DNA from: Chitinispirillaceae bacterium
Lineage (GTDB): Bacteria; Fibrobacterota; Chitinivibrionia; Chitinivibrionales; Chitinispirillaceae
Reading direction: 5' to 3'
Assembly (NCBI GenBank): GCA_016926315.1
Contig: JAFGOU010000501.1
Location: 1 to 39,920, forward strand
DNA length: 39,920 nt
Part shown: one piece after another, positions 1 through 8,105 of the stretch
Position numbering within the stretch: position 1 is the stretch's first letter
How the letters are laid out: each line of letters starts with the position of its first letter
Program-made: the position numbers and the translations under genes
Notes under the pieces: model-generated
What the model was told of the DNA's origin: nothing
Database searches by the model: none
What the model saw: the letters and a program-made list of their open reading frames with translations, nothing else

Positions 1-1
1 C

Positions 2-103
2 GATCAGTTCCTTGGAGAACGCCTGCGGCCCGTCGGCTTCGCGTTTCTCCCGCGCCGGGGCGTTTTCAAGTACAGCGATGCATACCTTCAGAAGCACCGG
101 TGA
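2..103 (+). CDS. C-terminal fragment of an unidentified protein (5' end off window)
   Basis: The frame is open from the window edge to a TGA at 101-103 and gives 33 residues, starting DQFLGERLRPVGFAFLPRR. The mix of hydrophobic and basic residues and lack of an internal stop fit the tail of a real gene. It would converge with the leftward gene that ends at 141. I do not recognise the family, and 33 residues are too few to assign a function; it could also be chance open frame. Confidence 0.4.
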   Translation, partial: DQFLGERLRPVGFAFLPRRGVFKYSDAYLQKHR

Positions 104-140
104 GGCGGCAGCAGCGGCGTGGGACAGCCGGAAAGAATGT

Positions 141-1031
141 TCAGTTGGATAAAGTATCGGGTTTATTGACGATGACCATGTTGGACCCGAGCGACCTTGC
201 CTGGGAAAGCGCGTTTTCGACACTGTTCAGGAGGCTTTCCCTGGTATCGGTATCAGCACCAAGGCCGGAGACCCCGATGCTCAATTTTATCTCCGCAGAA
301 TTTTTCCCTAGGGAAGATGTACTGGAAGGATCTTGGGGAATTTGAAGGGTATCTGCAATAATTTTACGGGCGCGGTCGGCAAATACCGAAACGGATGAAA
401 CCGGCGTGTTGGTTGCGACCACCATAATTTCGGCCTCGCCGTAACGCGCGGTGATGTCGGTGATACGGGCGCTGTGCAGTACCATTTTTGCAAAACTGCT
501 CAGGAGCTGGTCCCTGACGCCTTTCCCGCAGGTGTCATTGAGTTGGCTGATATTGTCAATGCTCACCAGCATAACTGACATCGGCAGATTGTATCTCTGC
601 GCCCTGCGGATTTCCTGGTAAAGCCGGGAATCAAGATAGCGCCGGTTGTATATGCCCATCATAGGATCGATGATATCTTCAAATTCTCCTGCAGGCGAGT
701 GGCTGAAGTACACATCGGAATTCAATACAAAACTGATAACCAGATACACGATGCATGCACACAGGAAATACGACAACGGCACGGCATAAAGACCGATGCT
801 CTGGTAATCCATGAATCCGCTCATCCAGCTGACGACGGCGTAACTAAGGTAGGCAATGATCAGCACGCCGATCAAAACCCCTAAAAAAGACCAGTTCCGG
901 CGCACCTTTCCTTTGGGAAGCTGGCGGATGATCCTGTCGGCGGCAAGAAGGGCGGCGATCAGGACAAATGCGCCGGACGCCATGAGTCCGGTGGAGAGGA
1001 AGTTCTTCAAATATCCTGCAAAGTATTCCAT
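141..1031 (-). CDS. Membrane protein with degenerate GGDEF domain
   Basis: The 296-residue protein has about three N-terminal membrane segments (residues roughly 12-32, 48-70 and 82-105) and a C-terminal GGDEF-type domain from about residue 120. The domain opens with DPMMGIYNRRYL, which matches the DxLTGLxNRR start of diguanylate cyclases. The signature loop reads RYGEAEI (residues 196-202) instead of RYGGDEF, so the second Gly and the metal-binding acidic residue are lost. By analogy with other degenerate GGDEF proteins it is probably not an active cyclase and may act as a c-di-GMP or nucleotide-linked sensor; this is inference. A good Shine-Dalgarno (AAGGGG) lies 8 nt before the ATG. It lies downstream of the CDP-alcohol transferase gene but has its own strong promoter. 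Confidence 0.8.
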   Translation of the reverse strand: MEYFAGYLKNFLSTGLMASGAFVLIAALLAADRIIRQLPKGKVRRNWSFLGVLIGVLIIAYLSYAVVSWMSGFMDYQSIGLYAVPLSYFLCACIVYLVISFVLNSDVYFSHSPAGEFEDIIDPMMGIYNRRYLDSRLYQEIRRAQRYNLPMSVMLVSIDNISQLNDTCGKGVRDQLLSSFAKMVLHSARITDITARYGEAEIMVVATNTPVSSVSVFADRARKIIADTLQIPQDPSSTSSLGKNSAEIKLSIGVSGLGADTDTRESLLNSVENALSQARSLGSNMVIVNKPDTLSN

Positions 1032-1066
1032 TGAACATACCCCTTTTCGAAACCATCTGTTTTGTC

Positions 1067-1140
1067 ACTATTATAAATTAATAGAAAGGGAATTTCAACC
1101 TATTTGGGTACTATTATAAACTAATAGAAAGGGAATTTCA
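1067..1140. repeat. Tandem 31-bp direct repeat carrying a duplicated promoter
   Basis: Positions 1067-1097 and 1110-1140 are 31-bp copies differing at one base, with a 43-bp period. Each copy contains the arms CTATTA and TAATAG, a small palindrome that spans the -10 region. The second copy ends exactly at the last base of the neighbouring gene. Confidence 0.9.
1070..1098 (-). promoter_or_regulatory. Sigma-70-type promoter, proximal copy
   Basis: Reading leftward, TTGAAA (1098-1093) and a perfect TATAAT (1075-1070) are separated by 17 bp. Transcription should start near 1063, about 30 nt before the GGDEF gene start at 1031. Confidence 0.8.
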
Positions 1141-1141
1141 T
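1113..1141 (-). promoter_or_regulatory. Sigma-70-type promoter, distal duplicate copy
   Basis: Reading leftward, ATGAAA (1141-1136) and TATAAT (1118-1113) are 17 bp apart. The -35 box overlaps the stop codon (1138-1140) of the upstream CDP-alcohol transferase gene. It is a near copy of the proximal promoter, displaced by 43 bp. Confidence 0.6.
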
Positions 1142-1827
1142 CTTTCTTCCTGCTTTTGAGATCGGCTTCCCCTGTCTTTCATGTCAATCCTCCATACGTA
1201 TTTCTGCGTACGAAAAACAACCACGCACAGAGCGGCCGCCATGACGGCGAACGCCGCCGGCAGCGAGGCGGCAAACCAGGCCGTGCCGAAAAGCGTGACG
1301 GCGGTATTCATGATGATGAGCGCAAGGCGCAGTTCGGTAGGTCCGATGCCGAGAAAGGTGATCTTGAACTCGCCGGTCGCGGCAAAAGAAAGGTACGAGC
1401 TGACATTGTACGCTGCCTGAACAGGGATAAGGAGCAGGATCAGAAACCGGCTTATGCCATCAAGAAGCAAGGCGTATCCGATGAGCGCGCAGCAGGTGAA
1501 TACGTAATCAAGGAAATGGTCCATGTAGTATCCCCATTTGGGGATGCCGGTATCGCGGTAACGGCCGAGCGCGCCGTCGAACGAGTCGGTGAACCACTGC
1601 ATGATATGCATCGCGGAAGCGAGGTAGAGCCAGGAGAGGTCCTGCCGCGCCAGCCAGCCGGACACGACAAGTCCCGCGGACCACGGGATGGTCATGAGCG
1701 TCAGATGATATCCCTGAATCCAGCCGGGAAAACGGGGAGTGACCGCGGCGACGACGCGCTGTTCTATTCCGGCGAGAGGGGAGCGGAGAGGGACTTTTTT
1801 ATCCCCGGTAAAGGTATCGGTTCCCAT
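1138..1827 (-). CDS. CDP-alcohol phosphatidyltransferase family membrane protein
   Basis: The 229-residue integral membrane protein carries the CDP-alcohol phosphotransferase signature: D81, D84-G85, R89, G99, D103 and D107 (DSFDGALGRY then GYYMDHFLD). The usual Ala before the Arg is Gly (GR rather than AR). Such enzymes move a phospho-alcohol headgroup from a CDP-linked donor to an alcohol acceptor at the inner membrane, for example in phosphatidylglycerol, phosphatidylinositol or related synthesis. The sequence does not reveal the substrate. About five to six hydrophobic segments are visible. The Shine-Dalgarno is weak (GAAGAA). It reads away from the yjbQ-like gene from its own promoter, and its stop codon is embedded in the duplicated promoter of the next gene. 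Confidence 0.85.
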   Translation of the reverse strand: MGTDTFTGDKKVPLRSPLAGIEQRVVAAVTPRFPGWIQGYHLTLMTIPWSAGLVVSGWLARQDLSWLYLASAMHIMQWFTDSFDGALGRYRDTGIPKWGYYMDHFLDYVFTCCALIGYALLLDGISRFLILLLIPVQAAYNVSSYLSFAATGEFKITFLGIGPTELRLALIIMNTAVTLFGTAWFAASLPAAFAVMAAALCVVVFRTQKYVWRIDMKDRGSRSQKQEER

Positions 1828-1874
1828 TGTTCTTCAGATGGACGGATGCGCCCATGCAGTGCAGGTACGATGAT

Positions 1875-1903
1875 AAAATAGTAGCCTGAAGCGCACAGGA
1901 CAA
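1875..1903 (-). promoter_or_regulatory. Candidate promoter for the CDP-alcohol transferase gene
   Basis: Leftward TTGTCC (1903-1898) and TATTTT (1880-1875) with 17-bp spacing. It lies back to back with a rightward promoter of the same style. Confidence 0.45.
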
Positions 1904-1913
1904 ACTGCAAGGT

Positions 1914-1942
1914 TTGAATCAGGCGCGGAATAGTACTATTTT
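1914..1942 (+). promoter_or_regulatory. Candidate promoter for the yjbQ-like gene
   Basis: TTGAAT (1914-1919), 17-bp spacer, TATTTT (1937-1942). The predicted start of transcription near 1950 lies before the preferred ATG at 1994. Confidence 0.5.
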
Positions 1943-1993
1943 GCCGAAAAAGAGCATGCGTCTATGCCATCTTTCAGCAAAGGAAGGCCACCC

Positions 1994-2410
1994 ATGGTAT
2001 ATGGAAAAGAGCTGACCGTTTCCATGAAAGGATTTTCGGACATGCGGGACATCACCGCAGAGGTGGAGAAGATCATCGCCGATTCGAACATCGCCAGCGG
2101 CATCGTTACCGTTTTCGCTTCCGGATCGACGGCCTCGATCTCAACCGTGGAATACGAACCGGCGCTTGTGGAGGACGTGCGCGAACGCCTTGATCAGATC
2201 GCGCCGCGCTCCATGCGTTCCCGGCACTCGGAGACCTGGGGGGACGACAACGGTTTTTCTCACATAAGAGCGACCATCATGGGCCCCGGGATCACCGTGC
2301 CGTTTACAAAAGGTAAGCTGGAGCTCGGCACGTGGCAGCAGATCGTGGTGATTGACCATGATAACCGGCCGCGTTCCAGGCGCATATTTATACAGGTCGT
2401 AGGGGAATAG
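1994..2410 (+). CDS. YjbQ/UPF0047 family protein
   Basis: A 138-residue protein with the full YjbQ-family core: a conserved SRHSETWGDDNGFSHIR segment, an IMGPGITVPF strand, and the C-terminal ELGTWQQIVVIDHD motif followed by an RSRRIFIQV strand. The family is compact and soluble with a cluster of His/Asp residues that probably binds a metal. Some members are named secondary thiamine-phosphate synthase because they complement thiE mutants, but the physiological role is unclear. I place the start at the ATG at 1994, which has GGAAGG six bases upstream; an in-frame ATG at 1964 has no ribosome site and would add ten unconserved residues. It converges with the rhomboid gene. Confidence 0.88.
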   Translation: MVYGKELTVSMKGFSDMRDITAEVEKIIADSNIASGIVTVFASGSTASISTVEYEPALVEDVRERLDQIAPRSMRSRHSETWGDDNGFSHIRATIMGPGITVPFTKGKLELGTWQQIVVIDHDNRPRSRRIFIQVVGE

Positions 2411-2437
2411 GGTTTGTACCCGGCATTGATCGTGATG

Positions 2438-3187
2438 TTACTGCCTGAATTTCCATCTTCTCATCAGCGCGCGGTGAGCACTGACCTTCCTCCTGTCCGC
2501 GAAAAGGAATATTAAAATAACTCCGGCTACAAAACCACCGATGTGTGCCCAGAAGGCGATTCCTCCCGAAGAACCGCCCAGCGAAGGAACGGCACCAAGG
2601 AGCTGGAAAAGAAACCAGTAGCCGAGCATCAGCCATGCCGGAAAGACCATGCGCTGTAGAAAAATGCCGAGGAACACGAGAACGTGGACGCCGGCGCGCG
2701 GATACAGCACCGCATAGGCGCCCATGACGCCGCTGATCGCCCCGGAAGCGCCGACCATCGGCACGGTACTTGACGGATCTGAATAGATCTGGGCACCCGC
2801 CGCGGCGAGTCCGCACAGCAGGTAGAACGCAACGAATTTGACCCTTCCCATGACATCTTCGACGTTGTCGCCGAAAACCAGGAGAAACCAGAGGTTTCCG
2901 ATGAGATGAAACCAGGAACCATGCATGAACATGTGGGAAAAAAGCGTCGTCCAGTCAGGAGACTGCACCGTATAAAACAGCGAGTTTCCCAGGGGAACCC
3001 GGGTGCCTTCATGCACGTGGCCGAGAAGTTCTCCGGGGATCAGGCCGTATGAGCATAGGGAACCGATAAGCGCAGGATGGGTGCCGAGACCCTGCACGAT
3101 GACCCACGCGACCACGTTAATGAGAACGATGATCAACGTGATGACCGAGGTGCGAAGGGTCGGATTGTCGTCACGAATGGGAAACAT
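2438..3187 (-). CDS. Rhomboid-family intramembrane serine protease
   Basis: This 249-residue protein with six or more membrane segments has both catalytic residues of rhomboid proteases: Ser148 in the GASGAISG motif and His215 in AHIGGFVAG. The HLIGN segment (residues 94-98) supplies the conserved oxyanion-hole Asn. The protease cuts transmembrane substrates within the inner membrane; its substrate here cannot be read. The C-terminus after the last helix is short and basic. It diverges from radC, separated by only about 40 bp, so the two promoters must be packed together or overlap. Confidence 0.92.
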   Translation of the reverse strand: MFPIRDDNPTLRTSVITLIIVLINVVAWVIVQGLGTHPALIGSLCSYGLIPGELLGHVHEGTRVPLGNSLFYTVQSPDWTTLFSHMFMHGSWFHLIGNLWFLLVFGDNVEDVMGRVKFVAFYLLCGLAAAGAQIYSDPSSTVPMVGASGAISGVMGAYAVLYPRAGVHVLVFLGIFLQRMVFPAWLMLGYWFLFQLLGAVPSLGGSSGGIAFWAHIGGFVAGVILIFLFADRRKVSAHRALMRRWKFRQ

Positions 3188-3226
3188 GGTTCAAATATAA
3201 AAAGGGCCGGAATTATTTTCCTGCGC

Positions 3227-3967
3227 ATGAACACACTACAGAAAAAATCTGCGCCGGGCGATGAGAACCGGACGCTGTCAGAGGGACATCGGGCAAGGCT
3301 CAGGGAACGGTTTGCCGGCAACGGAATCAACGCTCTGCATGCGCACGAAATCGTGGAACTTCTGTTGTCCTACGTCATACCCCGCCGCGACACCAAAGCG
3401 GCCGCGAAAGAACTGATCCGCAGGTATACATGCCTTAACGCGCTGCTCAACGCGCCGGCCGAAGAGCTTTCAAAAGTTAATGGGGTCGGGAAACGCTCGG
3501 CGGAATTTTTGTCTTTTATACGGGAAGTCAACGGCTTCTGTCTTAAAGAAAAGTACCAGCGGAAATCGATGCTGTCCCACCGGCGCGACGCCGAGGAATA
3601 TCTGCGCTTTCATTTCGGCATGCGCCGCGACGAATATGTGGCGGCGATCTTCCTCGGCAACCGCAACCAGGTGATCGCAACCGAGGTCATCGCCGAAGGC
3701 ACGGTAAACCAGTGCGCGGTGTATCCGCGCGTCATCATTGAGCGGGCCCTGCGCTGCCATGCCACGTCGATCATCATCGCGCATAACCATCCGGGAGGAG
3801 GGCTCAAGCCGTCTGAAGCGGATTGGGTGCTCACGGGGCGTCTTTGTGCCCTTTGCAGGCTGCTTGATATCCCGCTTCTTGACCATCTTGTCGTTTCGCA
3901 TGACGAGGTGGTGAGCCTGAAAGAGATGCCGCGCTGGCCGGGGAGCAGCGGGTCTTCAAGCGACTGA
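3227..3967 (+). CDS. radC: RadC-family JAB-domain protein
   Basis: The 246-residue protein has the two-part RadC layout: a helix-hairpin-helix segment (VNGVGKRSAEFL, residues 84-95) and a JAB1/MPN domain with the metal ligands H186 and H188 in AHNHPGG and D199 in PSEAD. The family is abundant, was once linked to DNA repair, and has no settled function; the metal site suggests hydrolase activity. The ATG at 3227 is the first codon at which RadC-like sequence begins. A longer upstream frame (from 3077) runs antisense to the rhomboid gene and is rejected. The ribosome site is poor (AAGGG about 20 nt upstream), so the exact start is less certain than the gene. Confidence 0.88.
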   Translation: MNTLQKKSAPGDENRTLSEGHRARLRERFAGNGINALHAHEIVELLLSYVIPRRDTKAAAKELIRRYTCLNALLNAPAEELSKVNGVGKRSAEFLSFIREVNGFCLKEKYQRKSMLSHRRDAEEYLRFHFGMRRDEYVAAIFLGNRNQVIATEVIAEGTVNQCAVYPRVIIERALRCHATSIIIAHNHPGGGLKPSEADWVLTGRLCALCRLLDIPLLDHLVVSHDEVVSLKEMPRWPGSSGSSSD

Positions 3968-4050
3968 TTGCGCAAATTTCTTTTTAAGACCGGTCTGATT
4001 TACTATTTTTATCAAAGGTATATCCTTTGACTTATGAGGGAGGCGACCTT

Positions 4051-5352
4051 TTGAATTTCAACCCGAAGCTGTCATGGGAATTCCTTTCCTCCGACGAGAT
4101 CCTGTCCAAAACCATCCGGGCTCTTCGCAACCACCTAAGACATGTCAAGGAGGTGTCGCCGTATTACAAGGAAGCGCTGTGGGACATAGCCCACGAAGAC
4201 ATCAGGAAAATCGATGATTTTCACCGTCTTCCCTTCACCGACAGAAAACTGCTGGCGGATCAGACCGGACGTTTTACCTCGGTCTCCCCGCGCGCGGTCG
4301 TTGAAACCGTCGCGACGGCGGGCGCCACCGGACACCCGATTTTCTGCCCGCTCACCGCCAACGACATTGATCGACTTGCCTTCAGCGAAGCGCTTTCGTT
4401 CCACGGCATGGGTATCACGCCTGACGACCGGGCGCTCCTTTTTCTTGACATGGACCGCTGGTCGCTCGCCGGTATGGGGTGCTACCGCGGGCTCACTCTG
4501 CTCGGCGCCAATACCGGCCGCGCGGGCGTCGAGCCGCCCGATTCCTGCAGACAGTATCTGGGGACGTTCAGGCCGACCGTGCTTGCCGGCGCTCCGTCTT
4601 TCCTGCGGAGGCTTGCCCTTGACCTTGAAAAAACGGGTTTTAATTTCAAGGAGAGCGGCATCCAGAAGCTCATCTGCATGGGCGAAAGCCTGAAGGACCG
4701 CGACATGGCTTCCAATATGATCGGAAAACGGCTGGAGGACATGTGGGGGGCCGCGGCTTTTGACAATTACACGATAACCGAGATCAACGATTCGTTCTGC
4801 GAATGCTCCGAACGGAAGGGTGGACATACCCACCCTGAGCTCATTTACGCTGAGATCGTAGACGGCAAGGGCATGCACGTCCCTGACGGCACACCGGGAG
4901 AACTTGTGGCGACGACGCTCGGCATCGAGGGAATGCCGCTGGTCAGATATAAGACCGGTGATATAACTTTCCGGGTACCCGGGACCTGCCCCTGCGGACG
5001 TCATTCGGCAAGAATCGGCCCGATCCTCGGCCGCGTGAACGAAATCATCCGGACAAAAAAAGGCCCCCTGGTGTACCCGCTGACCATAACGAACGCTCTC
5101 GACGAGATGGACGAGATCAATGACTACGTCATCATCCTTGAAAATGACGACGCCGACAGCGACAGGGTCACCATCCATGTCGCCGCAAAACCTCCCGCGA
5201 TCGAAAAAATAGCGAACCACGTACGCAGCGTCGTGCAGGTCGGTTTTCCCATCCTGATCTCAAACATATCGACCATACAGTCGATCCGCGGAAACTGGCG
5301 CAGGCAGGTCAGGATCGTTGACTGGCGGCAGCAGTCGCAGCAGCGCCGATAG
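4051..5352 (+). CDS. PaaK-like phenylacetate-CoA ligase family adenylate-forming enzyme
   Basis: A 433-residue member of the ANL superfamily. The nucleotide-binding loop is ATAGATGHPI (about residues 88-97; consensus SGTTGxP). The C-terminal part has the PaaK-type sequence CPCGRHSARIGPILGRVNEI (about residues 315-335), with the Cys-x-Cys and the GR hinge before the small swivel domain. PaaK-type enzymes activate aryl acids to acyl-AMP and then acyl-CoA; some homologues serve capsule or amino-acid pathways, so the substrate is open. I choose the TTG at 4051 because GGGAGG lies seven bases before it. It stands 40 bp ahead of the DUF2062 gene and may be in the same transcript. Confidence 0.82.
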   Translation: MNFNPKLSWEFLSSDEILSKTIRALRNHLRHVKEVSPYYKEALWDIAHEDIRKIDDFHRLPFTDRKLLADQTGRFTSVSPRAVVETVATAGATGHPIFCPLTANDIDRLAFSEALSFHGMGITPDDRALLFLDMDRWSLAGMGCYRGLTLLGANTGRAGVEPPDSCRQYLGTFRPTVLAGAPSFLRRLALDLEKTGFNFKESGIQKLICMGESLKDRDMASNMIGKRLEDMWGAAAFDNYTITEINDSFCECSERKGGHTHPELIYAEIVDGKGMHVPDGTPGELVATTLGIEGMPLVRYKTGDITFRVPGTCPCGRHSARIGPILGRVNEIIRTKKGPLVYPLTITNALDEMDEINDYVIILENDDADSDRVTIHVAAKPPAIEKIANHVRSVVQVGFPILISNISTIQSIRGNWRRQVRIVDWRQQSQQRR

Positions 5353-5392
5353 AACAGCGTGAAACGTTTTCCGGACGGGATAAGCCTTTACC

Positions 5393-5956
5393 ATGAACTT
5401 CGGCGTGCGTTCCCTGTGGGAGAAGACCGTAAAGGTCCTGTCGAACGAGCTTAAGGCAAACACCTCTCCATTCCGCGTTTCGTTGTCTCTCGCCGTCGGT
5501 GTCCTCGTCGGCTTGTCGCCTTTTTACGGCATCCATACGATCATAGTACTGGCGCTCGCCTTCACGCTCCAATTAAACAGGCCTCTCGCGCTCATAGCAT
5601 CAGGGATCACTCTCCCGCCGTTGGTGCCGTTCTGGATAGCCGGCGGCATCTTTATCGGAAAGCTGGTCGTACCGGTGGAAGCGGCAGGGCGCATCGTTGA
5701 TATGGCGATAAAAGTGATGGCTACCGAAAGGTTCTGGGGTGCCGCGGCCGGCGCGATGGAATTCTGCAGGCGTTTTTTCCCCAGGTTTTTTTTTGAACAT
5801 GTCGATGAAGGGGCACCTCACGGGATAATCGACGGATTTGTCCAGTGGTTTATCGGCTGCAGTGTTTTTGCCGTGGCCGGCGCGGCATTAACGTTTGCGG
5901 TCTGTTATTGCCTGCTCCTCCGCCGCGATGCTGAGCGCAGAAGAAGGACCTTATGA
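5393..5956 (+). CDS. DUF2062 domain membrane protein
   Basis: The 187-residue protein matches DUF2062: a conserved SPFRVSLSLAVGVLVGLSP segment that continues into FYGIHT, then hydrophobic helices, a central loop with aromatic residues (about 108-135), and a final transmembrane segment ending in a basic tail. The family is common, often beside glycosyltransferase or lipid genes, and has no established function. Its stop codon overlaps the start of the next gene (ATGA at 5953-5956), so translation of the two is probably coupled. Confidence 0.8.
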   Translation: MNFGVRSLWEKTVKVLSNELKANTSPFRVSLSLAVGVLVGLSPFYGIHTIIVLALAFTLQLNRPLALIASGITLPPLVPFWIAGGIFIGKLVVPVEAAGRIVDMAIKVMATERFWGAAAGAMEFCRRFFPRFFFEHVDEGAPHGIIDGFVQWFIGCSVFAVAGAALTFAVCYCLLLRRDAERRRRTL

Positions 5957-6591
5957 GCGGACTGGTCGGAATAGGGGTCTATTCTTTCATGCTCGCGCTG
6001 TCGGGAGCGCTCATGCCCGGACCTCTTCTGACCGCAACGATCGGGGAGAGCGTACGCCACGGCCCGCGCGCCGGGCCGCTGCTGGTGGCCGGTCACGCCC
6101 TTCTTGAGTTCGCCCTTGTCGCCGCGCTGTTCCTTGGCCTGGCTCCTTTACTTAAGGACAAGCGCGTGACCGCGGGAATAAGCCTTGCGGGGGGAGCAAT
6201 CCTCATAGGGCTGGCTTTCGGCATGTTCCGGACGCTTCCGTCGCTTTCGCTGTACGGTCCCGGTTCCTTAAAGAAGGGACGGGGAAGACTTGTCACATCG
6301 GGGATACTGGTAAGCCTTTCCAACCCTTACTGGACCGTCTGGTGGGCCACTTTCGGCCTTGCGTACATTCTGCAGTCAAGGGAGTTCGGCATCGCCGGCG
6401 TTGTCGTGTTCTTCATAGGGCACATACTGGCGGATTTCGCATGGTATTCGCTGATTTCGTTCTCCATAGGAAAGGGGAGAAGATTTTTGACGAACGCAAT
6501 GTACCGGTGGCTGGTCGGATTCTGCGCGGTTTTTCTGCTCGGATTCGCCGGCTGGTTTCTGCGGGAAGGCATAAAGGGGCTGCTCGGGTAA
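5953..6591 (+). CDS. LysE/RhtB-family exporter
   Basis: A 212-residue inner-membrane protein with six hydrophobic helices and the LysE-type N-terminal motif MPGPLLTATIGESVRHG (about residues 21-37), which follows the family pattern PGP-x(n)-G-x-R-x-G. The SNPYWTVWW segment near residue 125 is also typical. Family members export amino acids or related small molecules using the proton gradient. The substrate cannot be told from sequence. The start overlaps the DUF2062 stop by four bases, and the rRNA methyltransferase-like gene begins seven bases after its own stop, so it sits inside a tight operon. Confidence 0.85.
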   Translation: MSGLVGIGVYSFMLALSGALMPGPLLTATIGESVRHGPRAGPLLVAGHALLEFALVAALFLGLAPLLKDKRVTAGISLAGGAILIGLAFGMFRTLPSLSLYGPGSLKKGRGRLVTSGILVSLSNPYWTVWWATFGLAYILQSREFGIAGVVVFFIGHILADFAWYSLISFSIGKGRRFLTNAMYRWLVGFCAVFLLGFAGWFLREGIKGLLG

Positions 6592-6597
6592 AGCGGC

Positions 6598-7770
6598 ATG
6601 ATGAAAGTATTTCTTAAAAAAGGAAGGGAAAAACCGGTGCTTAACGGTCACCCGTGGATTTTTTCAGGCGCGATCCGGAGGATCGAAGGAAGCGGCGGAC
6701 CCGGCGGGTTCTGCGAGGTCATCGGGGAGGGAGGCGATGTCCTGGGGCACGGGTATTACAACGCCGCGTCGTCCATCACCGTAAGGATGCTCACCGCAGG
6801 TGCTGAGCCCTTTACCCTTAAGACCCTTCTGGAGCGGATCGAACGGGCGGTCGTGGCCCGCGAATGCATTGTCCGCGAAGGGCGGACCGATTCATGCCGG
6901 ATTGTCAATGCCGAAGGAGACTTTCTGCCGGGGCTCATCATTGACCGCTACGCCGCAGGGATCGTCATACAGATAAACACGGCAGGCATGGACCGCATGC
7001 GCACCGGCATCATTGAGGCGATCGCTTCACGATGCTCGCCGGCGTTCGTCCTTGAACGTTCCGATGCTGATGCACGTGAACGTGAAGGTATGCGGAACGA
7101 GGACGGCCTTAAGTCCGGCGTTATCACCGATCCGCTTGTTATAAAAGAAAACGGCTTATGCTTCGCGGTGGATCCCGTCGGAGGCCAGAAGACAGGCTTC
7201 TATTTTGACCAGCGCGAAAACAGGGCGCTGGCACGCACGTATGCTTCAGGAAGGCGCTGCCTCGACTGCTGTTCCTACAGCGGCGCGTTCGGCCTCAACC
7301 TGCTGGCCGGAAACGCCGCCTCGGTGACTACGGTTGACATTTCGAAAAACGCCCCATCTTGGTGCCGCCGCAACCTCTCATTGAACGGATTCGATGCCTC
7401 GCGCATGGAGAGCGTATGCGCGGACGCATTTGACTATCTCCGTTCCGCGGACAGGCGGTTCGACCTTGTCGTTCTCGACCCGCCGAAATTCGCCCGCCGT
7501 CACTCGGAGGCGTCAAAGGCCGCGCGCGGTTACAAGGACCTCAATCTCGCCGCCATAAAAATAACGGAGAGCGGCGGTCTTCTCTTCACCTTTTCGTGCT
7601 CGAATGCCGTTGACTCGCGCCTCTTCCGTCAGGTCGTCTTCGCTGCGGCAGCAGACGCAGGCAGGAAGGTACATTTCCTCCATGTTCTTTCCGCCGGTCC
7701 CGACCACCCCGTCAGCTTGGCACATCCGGAAGGGGAGTATCTTAAAGGGATGGTGCTGAGAGTATACTGA
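6598..7770 (+). CDS. RlmI-like class I SAM-dependent 23S rRNA methyltransferase
   Basis: The 390-residue protein has an N-terminal PUA-type RNA-binding region (about 1-80; NGHPWIFSGAI is characteristic), a central EEHEE-like region, and a Rossmann methyltransferase domain. SAM-binding motif I is CLDCCSYSGAFGLNLLAG (residues 221-238) and motif IV is LDPPKF (293-298). The conserved GGQKTGFYFDQRENR stretch (195-209) is diagnostic of the RlmI/YccW group, whose E. coli member makes m5C1962 in 23S rRNA; the exact target here is inferred. Two adjacent ATGs (6598 and 6601) are possible starts and neither has a strong ribosome site. It is the last gene of the 5393-7770 run. Confidence 0.88.
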   Translation: MMKVFLKKGREKPVLNGHPWIFSGAIRRIEGSGGPGGFCEVIGEGGDVLGHGYYNAASSITVRMLTAGAEPFTLKTLLERIERAVVARECIVREGRTDSCRIVNAEGDFLPGLIIDRYAAGIVIQINTAGMDRMRTGIIEAIASRCSPAFVLERSDADAREREGMRNEDGLKSGVITDPLVIKENGLCFAVDPVGGQKTGFYFDQRENRALARTYASGRRCLDCCSYSGAFGLNLLAGNAASVTTVDISKNAPSWCRRNLSLNGFDASRMESVCADAFDYLRSADRRFDLVVLDPPKFARRHSEASKAARGYKDLNLAAIKITESGGLLFTFSCSNAVDSRLFRQVVFAAAADAGRKVHFLHVLSAGPDHPVSLAHPEGEYLKGMVLRVY

Positions 7771-7790
7771 GTCCGACGGCCAGAAAATTC

Positions 7791-7819
7791 TTGACAATTT
7801 TCCCGCAATACACCATATT
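7791..7819 (+). promoter_or_regulatory. Candidate rho promoter
   Basis: A perfect -35 box TTGACA (7791-7796) is followed after 17 bp by CATATT (7814-7819). The start of transcription would fall near 7827. Confidence 0.55.
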
Positions 7820-8012
7820 TTCAATACAGAGGTGTTAGGCACCAGTCCTTTGCGTGACCTCGCATTTAGCATCGGTTCAATGTTAAATCCATAGGTTGAT
7901 AGCGTGCGGAAACAGGAACTGCAGTGTGTCGCCGCTTGATTGCTCCATGACAGATGAAAGAAAATAACGCTGAAACAGGTGTTCCTTAAAACCGAAAGCT
8001 CATCCCATAGCG

Positions 8013-8036
8013 CGGATTTCACTGTAATGAAATCCG
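8013..8036 (+). promoter_or_regulatory. Hairpin in the rho leader
   Basis: CGGATTTCA and TGAAATCCG form a perfect 9-bp stem around the 6-base loop CTGTAA. No T-run follows, so it is not an intrinsic terminator. It lies about 70 nt before the rho start codon. Confidence 0.6.
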
Positions 8037-8105
8037 GCGTGTCAGACCGAGAGAAAATCTGTGTTTTGCCGATAGAGCACCATTTATCATACGAGGTGAA
8101 AGAAC

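Larger units (their letters stand above)
7771..8105 (+). other. 335-bp gap before rho: promoter and long leader
   Basis: No credible gene is seen in this gap. It holds a TTGACA-type promoter near its left end, about 280 nt of predicted untranslated leader, one clear hairpin 70 nt before the start codon, and the rho ribosome site AGGTGA. A long leader fits rho genes, which are often controlled by Rho itself within their leaders. Confidence 0.6.

Noticed and set aside
3077..3226. Upstream extension of the radC frame
   Set aside because: It is antisense to the start of the rhomboid gene and adds hydrophilic sequence not found in RadC.
4135..5220. 361-codon frame antisense to the PaaK-like gene
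   Set aside because: The sense strand encodes a clear ANL enzyme; the antisense frame is a by-product of GC-rich codons.
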